A stretch of DNA of 64,000 bases, taken from the NCBI RefSeq assembly GCF_001931485.1, contig NZ_MSDV01000037.1, forward strand, positions 47,881 through 111,880. The letters run 5' to 3'. The notes under the pieces were generated by a model. The model ran no database searches and was not told the DNA's origin. It worked only from the letters and a program-made list of their open reading frames with translations. Position 1 is the stretch's first letter. Each line of letters begins with the position of its first letter. The stretch comes from Burkholderia sp. SRS-W-2-2016. Lineage in GTDB: Bacteria > Pseudomonadota > Gammaproteobacteria > Burkholderiales > Burkholderiaceae. Of this stretch, positions 8,811 to 17,610 are shown piece by piece. The translations under genes and the position numbers were made by a program.

Positions 8811-9191
8811 TCAGTGAAGCGTGGGCGGCGTGGCCGGGCCGTCGTCGCCGGCGGGCCCGCTGCCGTCTCCTTCGTCATCGCTGTCGTCGCTGTCGTCGGT
8901 GCGGGCGCCCTCGCCCGCGCCTCCGTCGCCATTCCCAAACAGCTCGCCGCACAGATCCGCGCCGAGTTCGCTGAGGCTGGCGGCGCCGGTGCCGTCGTCG
9001 TTGACCAGCGTCGTGACGAGACCGCCGTCCGCGAGCGCGGTCAACTGACGCCGCAAGCTGCTCATCGGCACACCCGCCTGCTTCGACAGCTTCGCCAGCG
9101 ACCACGCGCGCCCCGGCGTCTCGCAATGCGCACGCCATAGCTGCGCGAGAATCGCGGCAAGCTGCGGGTCGAAGTCTTCGTCGTCACTCAT
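8811..9191 (-). CDS. Winged-helix DNA-binding protein with acidic tail
   Basis: 126 residues. Residues 10-80 form a winged-helix/MarR-like unit: AWSLAKLSKQAGVPMSSLRR as helix-turn-helix and LADGGLVTTLVNDDGTGAAS as wing. The C-terminus is acidic and low complexity (DDSDDSDDEGDG). The ATG at 9191 is preferred because GAGGAG lies just upstream. It is probably a small transcription regulator; its target is unknown. It is downstream of, and co-oriented with, the MocR-type gene, about 90 bp away. Confidence 0.75.
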   Translation of the reverse strand: MSDDEDFDPQLAAILAQLWRAHCETPGRAWSLAKLSKQAGVPMSSLRRQLTALADGGLVTTLVNDDGTGAASLSELGADLCGELFGNGDGGAGEGARTDDSDDSDDEGDGSGPAGDDGPATPPTLH

Positions 9192-9280
9192 GCGGGTCTC
9201 CTCGTTCAATTGGGTTTTGGCCACGTCCTTCGGTTGCGTCAATTAACACGCCGTCGCTGCATGCCGCGTGCCATTCACAC

Positions 9281-10717
9281 TCACGCAGCCGCCATCGCGC
9301 TCACCAGCTCGCCCAGCGTCTTCAGCGCCGCTTCCGCCTGCGCGGTCCACGGATAGCTGTAATTGAGCCGGATGAAATGCCGGTAGTCGTTACGCGTCGA
9401 AAACATCAAGCCCGGTCCGACCGTGATGCCGCGCGCGAGCGCCGCCTGATACAGCTGCATTGCATCGACCTGCGGCGGCAGTTCGACCCACAGCACGTAG
9501 CCGCCCTGCGGCGTCGACACCCGCGTGCCGACCGGAAAAAAGCGCAGCACCAGCGCGCTCATGATGCTCGCCTGCTGCCGGTACACACGCCGCAGATGCC
9601 GCAAATGACGATCGTAGCCGTCCTGGCGCAGATAGTCGGCGACCGCGACCTGCGGTACCGACGGCGTCGTCAGCGTATTCAGAAATTTCAGCTTCTCGAC
9701 CTGCGCGCGATACCGTCCCGGCAGCGCCCAGCCGATCCGGTACGACGCGCTCAGGCTCTTCGAAAACGACGCGCAGTGCAGCACCAGTCCTTTGGTGTCG
9801 AAAGTTTTCAGCGACGACGGCCGCGTATCGCCGAAATAAAGCTCCTGATAGACGTCGTTTTCGATCGCCGGAATCTCGTGCGCGGCGAGCAGTTCGACCA
9901 GTTGCCGCTTGCGCTCGTCGGGCATCCGGAAACCGAGCGGATTCTGGAAGTTCGGCATCACCATGCAGGCCGCGATCTTCTGGCGCGCGATCACCTTCGC
10001 GAGCGCATCGATATCGATCCCGTGCTGTGGATGGGTGGTCACCTCGATCGCGCGCATGCCGAGACGCTCGATCGCGTGCAGCATCGCGTAGTAAGTGGGC
10101 GATTCGACCGCGACCGTGTCGCCCGGCTTCGCGACCGCCTGCAGGCTCAGATTGATCGCCTCGGTCGCGCCGAGCGTGATGACGATCTCGCCCGGATCGA
10201 CCGGCAGGCCGTTTTCCGCGTAGCGCCGCGCGATCTGCCGGATCAGCTCCGGATTGCCGGGCGGCAGATCGTCGATCAGGTTCCAGCTCGCGTGGCGCCG
10301 CGCGATCGCGTTCGCGTACTGGTTGATGCGCCGCCACGGGAACAGCGACGGATCGGGGTACGGCGAGCCGAACGGCACCGCGTCGTGCGCGCGAATGCTG
10401 CGCAGTGTGGACAGCACCAGCCGGCTCACATCGACGGTCGCGGGCACCGGCGGCGGCGCTTTGCGAGCGGTGCGCGACGCCGCCGGCGCTGGGGCAAGCG
10501 CGCGGGCGGCATCGTCCCGCACGAAGTAGCCGGACTGCGGCCGCGTCTCGACGATGCCGCGGCTCTCCAGCAGCGCGTACGCGTGCAGCACGGTCTTGAT
10601 GCTGACGCCATGCTGCTGGCTCGCCTGACGCACCGACGCGATCCGCTCGCCGGCCGCGAACACGCCGCGACGCACGGCTTCGGTGATTTCGTCGGCGAGT
10701 TTTTCGTAGAGTTTCAC
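9281..10717 (-). CDS. MocR/PdxR-type GntR regulator with aminotransferase domain
   Basis: About 478 residues. The N-terminal GntR winged helix (KLYEKLADEITEAVRRGVF ... SVRQASQQHGVSIKTVLHAY) is fused to a class I aminotransferase-fold domain. The PLP-binding lysine lies in CASFSKSLSASYRIGW. Such MocR proteins bind PLP and regulate vitamin B6, amino acid or amine genes rather than transaminate. No ATG begins the frame: candidate starts are GTG at 10717 (used here) and TTG codons up to 10795, none with a clear ribosome site. It is divergent from the FdhF/YdeP gene with a shared 185-bp control region, so regulation of that gene or itself is possible. Confidence 0.85.
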   Translation of the reverse strand: MKLYEKLADEITEAVRRGVFAAGERIASVRQASQQHGVSIKTVLHAYALLESRGIVETRPQSGYFVRDDAARALAPAPAASRTARKAPPPVPATVDVSRLVLSTLRSIRAHDAVPFGSPYPDPSLFPWRRINQYANAIARRHASWNLIDDLPPGNPELIRQIARRYAENGLPVDPGEIVITLGATEAINLSLQAVAKPGDTVAVESPTYYAMLHAIERLGMRAIEVTTHPQHGIDIDALAKVIARQKIAACMVMPNFQNPLGFRMPDERKRQLVELLAAHEIPAIENDVYQELYFGDTRPSSLKTFDTKGLVLHCASFSKSLSASYRIGWALPGRYRAQVEKLKFLNTLTTPSVPQVAVADYLRQDGYDRHLRHLRRVYRQQASIMSALVLRFFPVGTRVSTPQGGYVLWVELPPQVDAMQLYQAALARGITVGPGLMFSTRNDYRHFIRLNYSYPWTAQAEAALKTLGELVSAMAAA

Positions 10718-10902
10718 AGGCGGCGTGACGGTTTTGACGGTGGCGCGAGCGGGCTGCAAACACCCAAGGTTCGAGCCTGAGGCACAGTTGTGCAACTGTA
10801 CTCCTGTTCTTTCCGATTTTCTGTATCCGACGCGCTTTGTGGAACACAGTAGGCTTGCGGGTATCGGCTCAAAGAGCCTCTCGAGTCCCTCCCGTCACCG
10901 CC

Positions 10903-13275
10903 ATGAAGAAGAACGAAGTTCGCGCCGCAACCCGCACCGAAGCCCGTGTCGAATCTCGCACTGAACCGCGCATCGAACCGTACAAGCACCCCGCCGCCGG
11001 CTGGGGCGCGCTGAAGTACGTCGCCATCAACCTGCTGAAGGAAAAAGTCGCGGGCGGCAACTATCGCACGCTGCTTAAGCAGAACCAGCCCGACGGCTTC
11101 GACTGCCCCGGTTGCGCGTGGCCGGATCGCGAGCACGCGTCGACCTTCGAGTTCTGCGAGAACGGCGTGAAAGCGGTGGCCGCCGAGGCGACCAGCAAGC
11201 GCGTGACGCCCGCGTTCTTCGAGGAGCACAGCGTCGCCGAACTGATGACGCAATCGGACTTCGAACTCGAACAGCATGGCCGGCTGACCGACCCGCTCGT
11301 CTACGACGCGCTGCGCGACCGCTACGTGCCGATCGGCTGGGACGAAGCGTTCGAGCTGATCGCGAGTCATCTGAAGCGGCTCGACGATCCGGACCGCGCG
11401 GCGTTCTACACGTCGGGCCGCGCGAGCAACGAGGCCGCGTTCCTGTATCAGCTGTTCGTGCGCATGTACGGCACCAACAATTTCCCCGACTGCTCGAACA
11501 TGTGCCACGAGGCGACCAGCCGCGGACTGCCGCACACGGTCGGGATCGGCAAAGGCACGGTCACGCTCGACGACTTCGAACACGCGGACACGCTGCTGAT
11601 CTTCGGTCAGAACCCGGCAACCAACCATCCGCGCATGCTCGGCGAACTGCGCGAATGCGCGAAGCGCGGCGCGACCATCGTGTCGATCAATCCGCTGAAG
11701 GAACGCGGACTCGAACGCTTCGCGAGCCCGCAGCACCCGGTCGAGATGCTGACGATGGGCAGCACGAAGATCAGCTCGGTGTTCATCCGCCCGAAGGTCG
11801 GCGGCGATTTCGCGCTGATCAAGGGCGTCGCCAAACGCGTGCTCGAACTCGACGACGAAGCGCTCGCATCAGGCTTGCCGCGCGTGCTCGATGTCGAATT
11901 CATCGCCGAACACACGGTCGGCTTCGCGGCGTTCGCCGCCGATCTGCGCGCCGAGCGCTGGGACACGATCGTCGCCGAAGCGGGTGTGCCGTTCGACGAT
12001 GTGCTCAAGCTCGCGGACATCTATGTGAAAGGCCGCGCGGTGATCTCGACGTGGGGGATGGGCCTCACGCAGCACAAGAACTCGGTCGCGACCGTGCAGC
12101 TGCTGTCGAACCTGATGATGATGCGCGGCAATATCGGCCGGCGCGGCGCGGGGCTGTGCCCGGTGCGCGGTCATTCGAACGTGCAGGGCGACCGCACGGT
12201 CGGCATCGAGGAAAAGCCGACCCAGGCGTTTCTCGACCAGCTCGGCGCAGTCTACGATTTCGAGCCGCCGCGCGAGCATGGACTCGACGTCGTCAATACG
12301 ATTCAGGCGATGCTCGACGGCAAGGTGAAGGTATTCATCGGTCTCGGCGGCAACTTCTCGATCGCGACGCCGGATACGCCGCGCACGTGGGAAGCGATGC
12401 GCGCGTGCGAGCTGACCGTGCACGTGACCACCAAGCTGAACCGCAGCCACCTCGTGCATGGCCGCGACGCGCTGATCCTGCCGACGCTCGGACGCACCGA
12501 AATCGATCTGCAGAACGGCGTGTCCCAAGGCGTGAGCGTCGAGGATTCGATGAGCATGGTGCACATCTCGTACGGGATGAACAAACCGGCGTCGGATAAT
12601 CTGCTGTCCGAAGTAGCGATCGTCGCGCGCATGGCGCATGCGACGCTCGGCAGCGCGAAAGTCGACTGGCTCGCGCAGGCGGCCGACTACGCGCTGATCC
12701 GCGACGGTATCGCGAAGGTGATCGACGGCTTTGCGGATTACAACGAGCGGCTGAAAAATCCGGGCGGCTTTCACCTGGGCGTCGCGTCGCGCAATCGCGT
12801 GTGGAAAACGCCTAGCGGCAAGGCACAGTTCATCGCACACGCGATCGCGCTCGACACGCCGATTCACCAGGCGCGCGAGCAATACGGCGAACGCCTGATG
12901 ACGCTGATGACCACACGCTCGCATGATCAGTACAACACGACGATTTACGGTCTCGACGATCGCTATCGCGGCGTGTATGGACAGCGGCGCGTGCTGTTCG
13001 CCAATCAGGAGGACCTCGATATGCTCGGCTTCGCGGCCGGTCAGCGTGTCGATATCACGAGTGTTTGGGCCGATGGGATCGAGCGGCGCGTGGATGGTTT
13101 TCTGCTGGTCGAGTACGACATTCCGCGCGGCTGTCTCGGCGCTTATTATCCGGAGACCAATCCGCTGGTGCCGCTCTCCTCTGTCGCCGATGGCGCGGGA
13201 ACGCCGACGTCGAAGTCGATTCCGGTGCTGTTGAGCGCGTCGGCGGTGGAAGTGTCGGAGGCGGTGGCCGCCTGA
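10903..13275 (+). CDS. FdhF/YdeP family molybdopterin oxidoreductase
   Basis: 790 residues. It is a molybdopterin-guanine-dinucleotide enzyme of the FdhF/YdeP class, related to formate dehydrogenase alpha subunits. Visible are DGFDCPGCAWPD near the N-terminus, SGRASNEAAFLYQLFVR, the segment NFPDCSNMCHEATSRGL, GMGLTQHKN and VRGHSNVQGDRT. The CX2C near residue 68 lacks the full four-cysteine pattern of a classic N-terminal [4Fe-4S] domain, as is usual for YdeP. The N-terminus carries a short Thr/Arg/Glu repeat (TRTEARVESRTEPRIEP). In E. coli YdeP is linked to acid resistance; in Burkholderia the substrate is not established. The ATG at 10903 is the natural start. Confidence 0.88.
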   Translation: MKKNEVRAATRTEARVESRTEPRIEPYKHPAAGWGALKYVAINLLKEKVAGGNYRTLLKQNQPDGFDCPGCAWPDREHASTFEFCENGVKAVAAEATSKRVTPAFFEEHSVAELMTQSDFELEQHGRLTDPLVYDALRDRYVPIGWDEAFELIASHLKRLDDPDRAAFYTSGRASNEAAFLYQLFVRMYGTNNFPDCSNMCHEATSRGLPHTVGIGKGTVTLDDFEHADTLLIFGQNPATNHPRMLGELRECAKRGATIVSINPLKERGLERFASPQHPVEMLTMGSTKISSVFIRPKVGGDFALIKGVAKRVLELDDEALASGLPRVLDVEFIAEHTVGFAAFAADLRAERWDTIVAEAGVPFDDVLKLADIYVKGRAVISTWGMGLTQHKNSVATVQLLSNLMMMRGNIGRRGAGLCPVRGHSNVQGDRTVGIEEKPTQAFLDQLGAVYDFEPPREHGLDVVNTIQAMLDGKVKVFIGLGGNFSIATPDTPRTWEAMRACELTVHVTTKLNRSHLVHGRDALILPTLGRTEIDLQNGVSQGVSVEDSMSMVHISYGMNKPASDNLLSEVAIVARMAHATLGSAKVDWLAQAADYALIRDGIAKVIDGFADYNERLKNPGGFHLGVASRNRVWKTPSGKAQFIAHAIALDTPIHQAREQYGERLMTLMTTRSHDQYNTTIYGLDDRYRGVYGQRRVLFANQEDLDMLGFAAGQRVDITSVWADGIERRVDGFLLVEYDIPRGCLGAYYPETNPLVPLSSVADGAGTPTSKSIPVLLSASAVEVSEAVAA

Positions 13276-13283
13276 GTTTCGCG

Positions 13284-13311
13284 ACGGGTCACCGCGCAAT
13301 GCGGGACCCGT
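13284..13311. terminator. Hairpin between convergent genes
   Basis: ACGGGTC ... GACCCGT with an inner CCGC/GCGG extension, between the end of the FdhF/YdeP gene and the end of the YgjP-like gene. It has no strong T-run on either side, so it may be a weak or Rho-assisted terminator. Confidence 0.4.
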
Positions 13312-13314
13312 GTT

Positions 13315-13818
13315 TCAGGCGCTCGCCTTCGCCAGATCGCGATGCGTCAGATACAAACGCAGATCGAATTCGATCTGGTGGTACCCCGGCTGCATGAACT
13401 CGCACAGTCGATAAAACGCCTTGTTGTGATCGCTCTCTTTCAGATGAGCGAGTTCGTGCACGACGATCATCTTCAGAAACTCCGGCGCCGCTGATTTGAA
13501 TAGCGACGCGATGCGGATTTCCTTCTTCGCTTTCAGCTTGCCGCCCTGCACCCGCGAAATACTCGTGTGCAGGCCGAGCGCATGACGCACGACGTCGAGC
13601 TTGCTGTCGTAGGTGACCTTGTCGATCTGCTCGGCGCTGCGCAGGTGTTCGCGTTTCAGGTCAGCGCAGTAGGTATAGAGCGCGCGGTCGGTCTGGATCT
13701 CGTGCGTGTCTGGATACTTTTTTGCTATGTACGAGCCGAGCTGGTTGGAGGCGATCAGCGCTCGCACTTTGTCTTGCAGCGGTGCTGGGTAGCCGGTCAG
13801 GTATTTGAGGTGGGACAT
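13315..13818 (-). CDS. YgjP-like (DUF45) metal-dependent hydrolase
   Basis: 167 residues. The zinc-protease-like motif IVVHELAHLKESDHNKAFY contains HELAH plus a downstream His, the signature of the YgjP/SprT-like DUF45 group. Upstream basic and aromatic residues (KVTYDSKLDVVRHALGLHTS) match the first half of the family. E. coli YgjP has been reported as a UTP pyrophosphatase-like enzyme, while others regard the group as peptidase-like; the activity here is unproven. No signal peptide. It converges on the FdhF/YdeP gene with 39 bp between stops. Confidence 0.8.
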   Translation of the reverse strand: MSHLKYLTGYPAPLQDKVRALIASNQLGSYIAKKYPDTHEIQTDRALYTYCADLKREHLRSAEQIDKVTYDSKLDVVRHALGLHTSISRVQGGKLKAKKEIRIASLFKSAAPEFLKMIVVHELAHLKESDHNKAFYRLCEFMQPGYHQIEFDLRLYLTHRDLAKASA

Positions 13819-13921
13819 GGGGGGTGCGGCTTTCGGCGGCTGAGTGTCCTGATAGTGGACGCGAGAGTTGGCGAATGGGCGTGAGAGATTTCGCTCATTT
13901 TACCCGGCGTGGGTCGAGCGC

Positions 13922-13950
13922 AGGTTTGCGTCCGTTTGCGTCCGTTTGCG
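13922..13950. repeat. 10-bp tandem repeat, about three units
   Basis: GTTTGCGTCC repeated in tandem (with a partial third copy) just upstream of the YgjP-like gene and downstream of the lipoprotein terminator. Confidence 0.7.
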
Positions 13951-13973
13951 GCGCGCAGTCGCGAGCAGCCAAC

Positions 13974-13998
13974 AAAAAATGCCGGCTCGAAAGCCGGC
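13974..13998 (-). terminator. Intrinsic terminator of the SGNH-like lipoprotein gene
   Basis: Stem GCCGGCT/AGCCGGC with loop CGAA at 13981-13998. On the minus strand it is followed by a run of six T, 22 bp past the lipoprotein stop codon. Confidence 0.8.
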
Positions 13999-14019
13999 TT
14001 TATGCCGACGAACAGGTGT

Positions 14020-14865
14020 TTAAGTCCCAGCGGCTGATGCCCCGCTAGCGGCGCCCGCGGTTGCCGCGGTCGACGAACTCTTGTAGCGGGCGGCAAGCGA
14101 ATCTGCGGCCGACTGCACGCGCTCGGTTTGCAGATAATTATCGGGACTGGCGCAATTCGGGGCGAGATGCGTCACATCAGGCGACGAAACCGCCTTACCC
14201 GACGAATCAAACGTGAACGACTGCGGGATCTGACCGATCAACTGAACCGGCGCGCCGTTGCTCTGGGCTCGGGTAAGCGCGGCCGCCAAGCCCACAGAGG
14301 CCGAATCCTCCGTTTCGCAAGTCCGGATCGGCATCACCGCGAATACCGGCTTACCGGCGAGCGCAGCCCGTTGCGCAAACACGGTCAGATCCTGCACGAA
14401 CTGGTCGAGCGCGGCTTGCTGCGCGGGATCGCTCGCCGGCGTCCACATGTCGTCGAGATCGAAGTTGACGACTATCCAGTCGCCCGGATCGCTCTTGAAT
14501 TGATCGTTCGTCGGCGGCAGCGTCTTGTTCTCGCCCGTCACGATCTGATGCAGTGTCGTGCCGTCCATCACCTGCGCCGCCACGCTCGCCGTGATGCCGT
14601 CCGCCGTTAGTGCGTTCTGAACGGACTGCACCGTTCGTGTCACATAACTGTCAGTTGCGGTGTCCTTCGAAACTGCACTGGCTCTCACCGGCGTGGCCGA
14701 GGCGTATCCCATCACCAGCGGCTCGCCGTACATCGAGATTGTCAGAGGCTTGGCGACTGGCTGGGCCGGCGGCTCTGTGACCGACGGCTCCTCATTGACA
14801 CTCCCCCCGCCGCAGGCTGACAGGCACAACGCGGCGATCGCTCCCAATATCATCGTTTTTTTCAT
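14020..14865 (-). CDS. SGNH-fold lipoprotein lacking the GDSL serine
   Basis: 281 residues. A lipoprotein signal MKKTMILGAIAALCLSAC (lipobox LSAC) precedes a Pro-rich linker and a domain that aligns by eye with SGNH hydrolases. ISMYGEPLVMGYASA sits where GDSxxxGY should be, WIVVNFDLDDMW sits at the GxND block, and PDVTHLAPNC sits at the DxxH block. The nucleophile serine is replaced (GEP instead of GDS), so a non-catalytic binding role is inferred. The Ala/Ser-rich C-terminus is unstructured. It is likely anchored to the outer membrane. The next gene upstream on the same strand, over 500 bp away, is an intact SGNH hydrolase. Family assignment is by motif order only. Confidence 0.65.
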   Translation of the reverse strand: MKKTMILGAIAALCLSACGGGSVNEEPSVTEPPAQPVAKPLTISMYGEPLVMGYASATPVRASAVSKDTATDSYVTRTVQSVQNALTADGITASVAAQVMDGTTLHQIVTGENKTLPPTNDQFKSDPGDWIVVNFDLDDMWTPASDPAQQAALDQFVQDLTVFAQRAALAGKPVFAVMPIRTCETEDSASVGLAAALTRAQSNGAPVQLIGQIPQSFTFDSSGKAVSSPDVTHLAPNCASPDNYLQTERVQSAADSLAARYKSSSTAATAGAASGASAAGT

Positions 14866-15328
14866 TCCCGTCCCCGGTGGTTATATTTTCTAATCCTTAC
14901 CAAAGAATACCTGCGCTGCGAGCCATTAATCAACGGTTTCCTGGACCTCAGATGTACGCTGTTTCGCATGGATGGCGTCGACACGTGAGCGAGCAAGATC
15001 CATTGGACGGGGTGAGCCTTACTGGCAACGCGTAGATCAATGCCATTTGAATATTTCACTCCTGCTGCGCGAGAATCAAGGCCGTCGCGCAATATTGCGT
15101 TCCTCGACACTCATCCTCACAAACGGCCAGTTCCGCTGCCGTAGATCAACCAGCCAACATTCGCCCATCGAAACCATTTCGGGATACTGATATTTAGCCT
15201 ATAACGACCATCAGGATCGACTGGTTTCGCAAAAACCGCGAAGCAATTGCGCACGCTGCATCGACAGCAAGCCATCGCGACGGCTTGCTGCGCGGTCCAG
15301 CATGAGCCGCACGCGTTAGCCTGGAAAT
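14866..15328. other. Gene-free region, comparatively AT-rich
   Basis: About 460 bp between the two SGNH-type genes. I see no convincing ORF, RNA gene or insertion-sequence end. Together with the following gene it is lower in GC than the rest of the window. Confidence 0.5.
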
Positions 15329-15357
15329 GAAAAAGCCCGTCAGGAGATGACGGGCTT
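15329..15357 (-). terminator. Intrinsic terminator of the SGNH hydrolase gene
   Basis: Stem AAGCCCGTCA/TGACGGGCTT (15333-15342 and 15348-15357) followed on the minus strand by a short T-run, about 30 bp past the stop codon at 15388. Confidence 0.8.
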
Positions 15358-15387
15358 AGCAGGCAATGCTGTTTCTAGCAGATGACT

Positions 15388-16482
15388 TTAATCGATGACG
15401 ATCTCGCCTTCATACAGGATATCCACCACTGATAGCTGGTGACTGACGTTATCGGGCAACCTTGCGGTGTTGCGCATCATGATGGTTTTGCTGTTATCGG
15501 CGATCTGCTCTCGTGATGCCAACCTGAATTCCACAGGGGTGAATTCCTTGGATACACATGTGGCATTTCTGTAGTACTGGTCGGGCACGCACACGTTCAC
15601 CAGAAACTTGAAATTGCCTTCATCAAGCGCTGTTCTTCTGAGGGAGAACAAAACCTTCTCACCACCAAAGTTGAAATCGATAACACCATCATTCGGAACT
15701 GATATTACTATCAGCGCCAACAGCGTGCCCTTGATCTTGAACCTTACCGTATCGCCTTGCTCGATCCGATAGGCTTCTTCGCTCACCAGCGAGTTCGAGA
15801 ATGCTTCGAACCTCTCTGTCTGCGAGAATATTTTCCGGAAGACGCCTTCCCTGACAGCCGACTTTGCATTGATGTACCGCCCCTTGGAGATAGGCAAAAC
15901 GTTCGCATTGGAGCTCCGGCCATGTCCTTGAAGAACTGTCGAAGCCACCATTTCGCCGATCAGTGAGTGTGCTTTTTTCGAATAGTGCGAAGGGTCTCGA
16001 TACAGGTCAACAGCCGGGGTGAGCTCGCCAGCAATCGACTTGTCGTATAGCTTTTGATTGCAGTCTACGGTCGTCACGCCGTAACGCTCATTTATAAAAG
16101 CCACTCCGGAGTTGATCTCCGAGAACGTCGGGTTATCCCAGATGTTCTGCGTGGTCAGCAACGGAGCCACTATCTGAGCAGAGGGAACTTCAGCACGCAG
16201 CTTCGCAATCAGTCCCTCGTACGTGCGGGCCCATTGCTTGGCGATCCTCCAACGCGACAACTCGCTGTCATTGAGCGCGTATTCAACCACGATGACGTCC
16301 GCTGATCGATGTTTGTCCTTCGCGGTGACCTGCCAAAGGCCAAAATGGCTGAACGTTCCACCGATTGCCAGATTTACCAGATCTATCTTTTTGTCTAGCG
16401 ATTTTTCAAGGGCGGCGACAAGAAAAGGGACATAGCCATCCTTGAGAACTGAGTTTGATCCGCCAATGATGCAGAGTTTCAT
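15388..16482 (-). CDS. SGNH/GDSL-type hydrolase
   Basis: 364 residues, no signal peptide. The N-terminal SGNH domain has block I IIGGSNSVLKDGY (catalytic Ser in GGSNS), block II LAIGGTFS, block III VEYALND and block V DPSHYSKKAH. The C-terminal 150 residues form a separate, probably beta-rich domain. GGSNS-type SGNH proteins are often found with polysaccharide loci, where they may act as acyl-esterases or acyltransferases; no such locus is adjacent here. Base composition and codon choice (many AT-ending codons) differ from neighbours, suggesting transfer. It lies upstream of a broken integrase and tRNA-Leu. Confidence 0.8.
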   Translation of the reverse strand: MKLCIIGGSNSVLKDGYVPFLVAALEKSLDKKIDLVNLAIGGTFSHFGLWQVTAKDKHRSADVIVVEYALNDSELSRWRIAKQWARTYEGLIAKLRAEVPSAQIVAPLLTTQNIWDNPTFSEINSGVAFINERYGVTTVDCNQKLYDKSIAGELTPAVDLYRDPSHYSKKAHSLIGEMVASTVLQGHGRSSNANVLPISKGRYINAKSAVREGVFRKIFSQTERFEAFSNSLVSEEAYRIEQGDTVRFKIKGTLLALIVISVPNDGVIDFNFGGEKVLFSLRRTALDEGNFKFLVNVCVPDQYYRNATCVSKEFTPVEFRLASREQIADNSKTIMMRNTARLPDNVSHQLSVVDILYEGEIVID

Positions 16483-16765
16483 ACGGTTTTTTGCCGGCGT
16501 CGATATACGGTTTTATTACCGACCTAATTTCGAGCCGGCTCCGAAAGGGCGATAGCATACCGTCCCGCAGCAAAGCGGGGAAGGCGATATATGATCCACC
16601 AGGCCAAACAGCAGAAATCAGCAAATGGACAGCAGTCGACAGCAACAGTAGAAGTGTTCCGCCCGATATCAGACGATTCGGTAGTGAAAAGCGAAGTGGT
16701 GTTGCGGCACAAACGGCGAGATTCTCCGAGCCAAGATTTGGCGGCAGGAATATTCACCTGACGGC
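16483..16765. other. Non-coding remnant region next to integrase fragment
   Basis: About 280 bp with no intact gene. It contains a small hairpin around 16560-16580 (CCCGC ... GCGGG). It is probably part of the decayed element that includes the integrase fragment. Confidence 0.4.
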
Positions 16766-17007
16766 TCGAAGAACGGTCAACCGCGCATCATCTCCATCCA
16801 CGCGCGAATCGCTATGTTGGCGATCTCCGGCACGGCGCCGCATCTGAGACGATCAATGCCGGAATCGATCTCTTCACCGTCGGTGGAGTTCTCGGACACA
16901 AGTCCGTCGTATCGACGAAGCGATACTCGCACCTGGTCACGGAGAGGCTGGCGGCGGCAGTGGGGAAAGCGGGCGGAAAAGGATGGAAAACAAAGAATCC
17001 GGTTTAA
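16766..17007 (+). pseudogene. Tyrosine-recombinase (integrase) remnant
   Basis: Two frames on the plus strand carry successive pieces of a phage-type integrase. The first (16766-16822) reads SKNGQPRIISIHARIAMLA, resembling the segment before box II. The second (from about 16822) reads GDLRHGAAS ... NAGIDLFTVGGVLGHKS and then STKRYSHL, which contain the box II L-R-H, the LGH motif and the catalytic tyrosine, ending at the TAA at 17005-17007. The switch of frame and the missing sequence between the pieces show a deletion. The N-terminal two thirds are absent. It reads toward the 3' end of tRNA-Leu, 67 bp away, the usual arrangement for a tRNA-targeting integrase. Confidence 0.8.
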
Positions 17008-17073
17008 GGCAGAAAGACCCACAGCCGAAATCTGAAGCGGCCCCGTCGAATCCGCTAAACCCTGCTGATATTG

Positions 17074-17158
17074 TGGTGCCGGGGACCGGACTCGAACCGG
17101 CAAGCTGCGAAGCGGCGGATTTTAAGTCCGCTATGTTTACCAATTTCATCACCCCGGC
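17074..17158 (-). tRNA. tRNA-Leu (UAA)
   Basis: Reading the minus strand from 17158, the acceptor strand GCCGGGG pairs with CCCCGGC at the 3' end and CCA is encoded (17076-17074). The anticodon stem GCGGA/TCCGC encloses a loop with TAA. The T arm contains GGTTCGAGTCC. The long variable region is typical of tRNA-Leu, and total length is 85 nt including CCA. Confidence 0.95.
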
Positions 17159-17320
17159 GGGGGTCGCAAAACCGCGTGGACGCGAATTCTACCATTGCCT
17201 TGCCGGACCGCCCAAGAGCGCCTTTGCAGCGCCGATTACCGCGCCGGCAACCGCCCTGACCCGCCAGCGCCCTCGGCCCCTCTCCAGCCGCCTCACCACA
17301 CCACCAACCGGTCAATCCCG

Positions 17321-17545
17321 ATGAATCGCACGGTCGCGCAATTGGTCGGCACGATCAACCGGCTCGCCGCGCGGTTACGCGGGCTAATAGAAAGCACCGC
17401 GTTTCTCGGCGAACGCGCCCGCCTGACGATTGGCGGCGCCGCACCGGAACCGCTCGGCGTCAACGTAGCCGACCGTATCGAACTGCCTCGCTGCACCGCG
17501 GTCCGCATCCCGATCGATCCGGACGCGCCGATTGCACTATCTTAG
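17321..17545 (+). CDS. Possible small hypothetical protein
   Basis: A 74-residue ORF starting MNRTVAQLVGTINRLAARLRG and ending before the CpdA-like gene. It has an amphipathic N-terminal helix and no recognised domain. No strong ribosome site is visible. It could be a chance ORF in GC-rich DNA. Confidence 0.3.
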   Translation: MNRTVAQLVGTINRLAARLRGLIESTAFLGERARLTIGGAAPEPLGVNVADRIELPRCTAVRIPIDPDAPIALS

Positions 17546-17610
17546 AGACAGCGTTAAAAACAGCGCCTGCTCGCGGCGCTCAACAAGCAGAAACCCGAAG
17601 GATTTCCACC

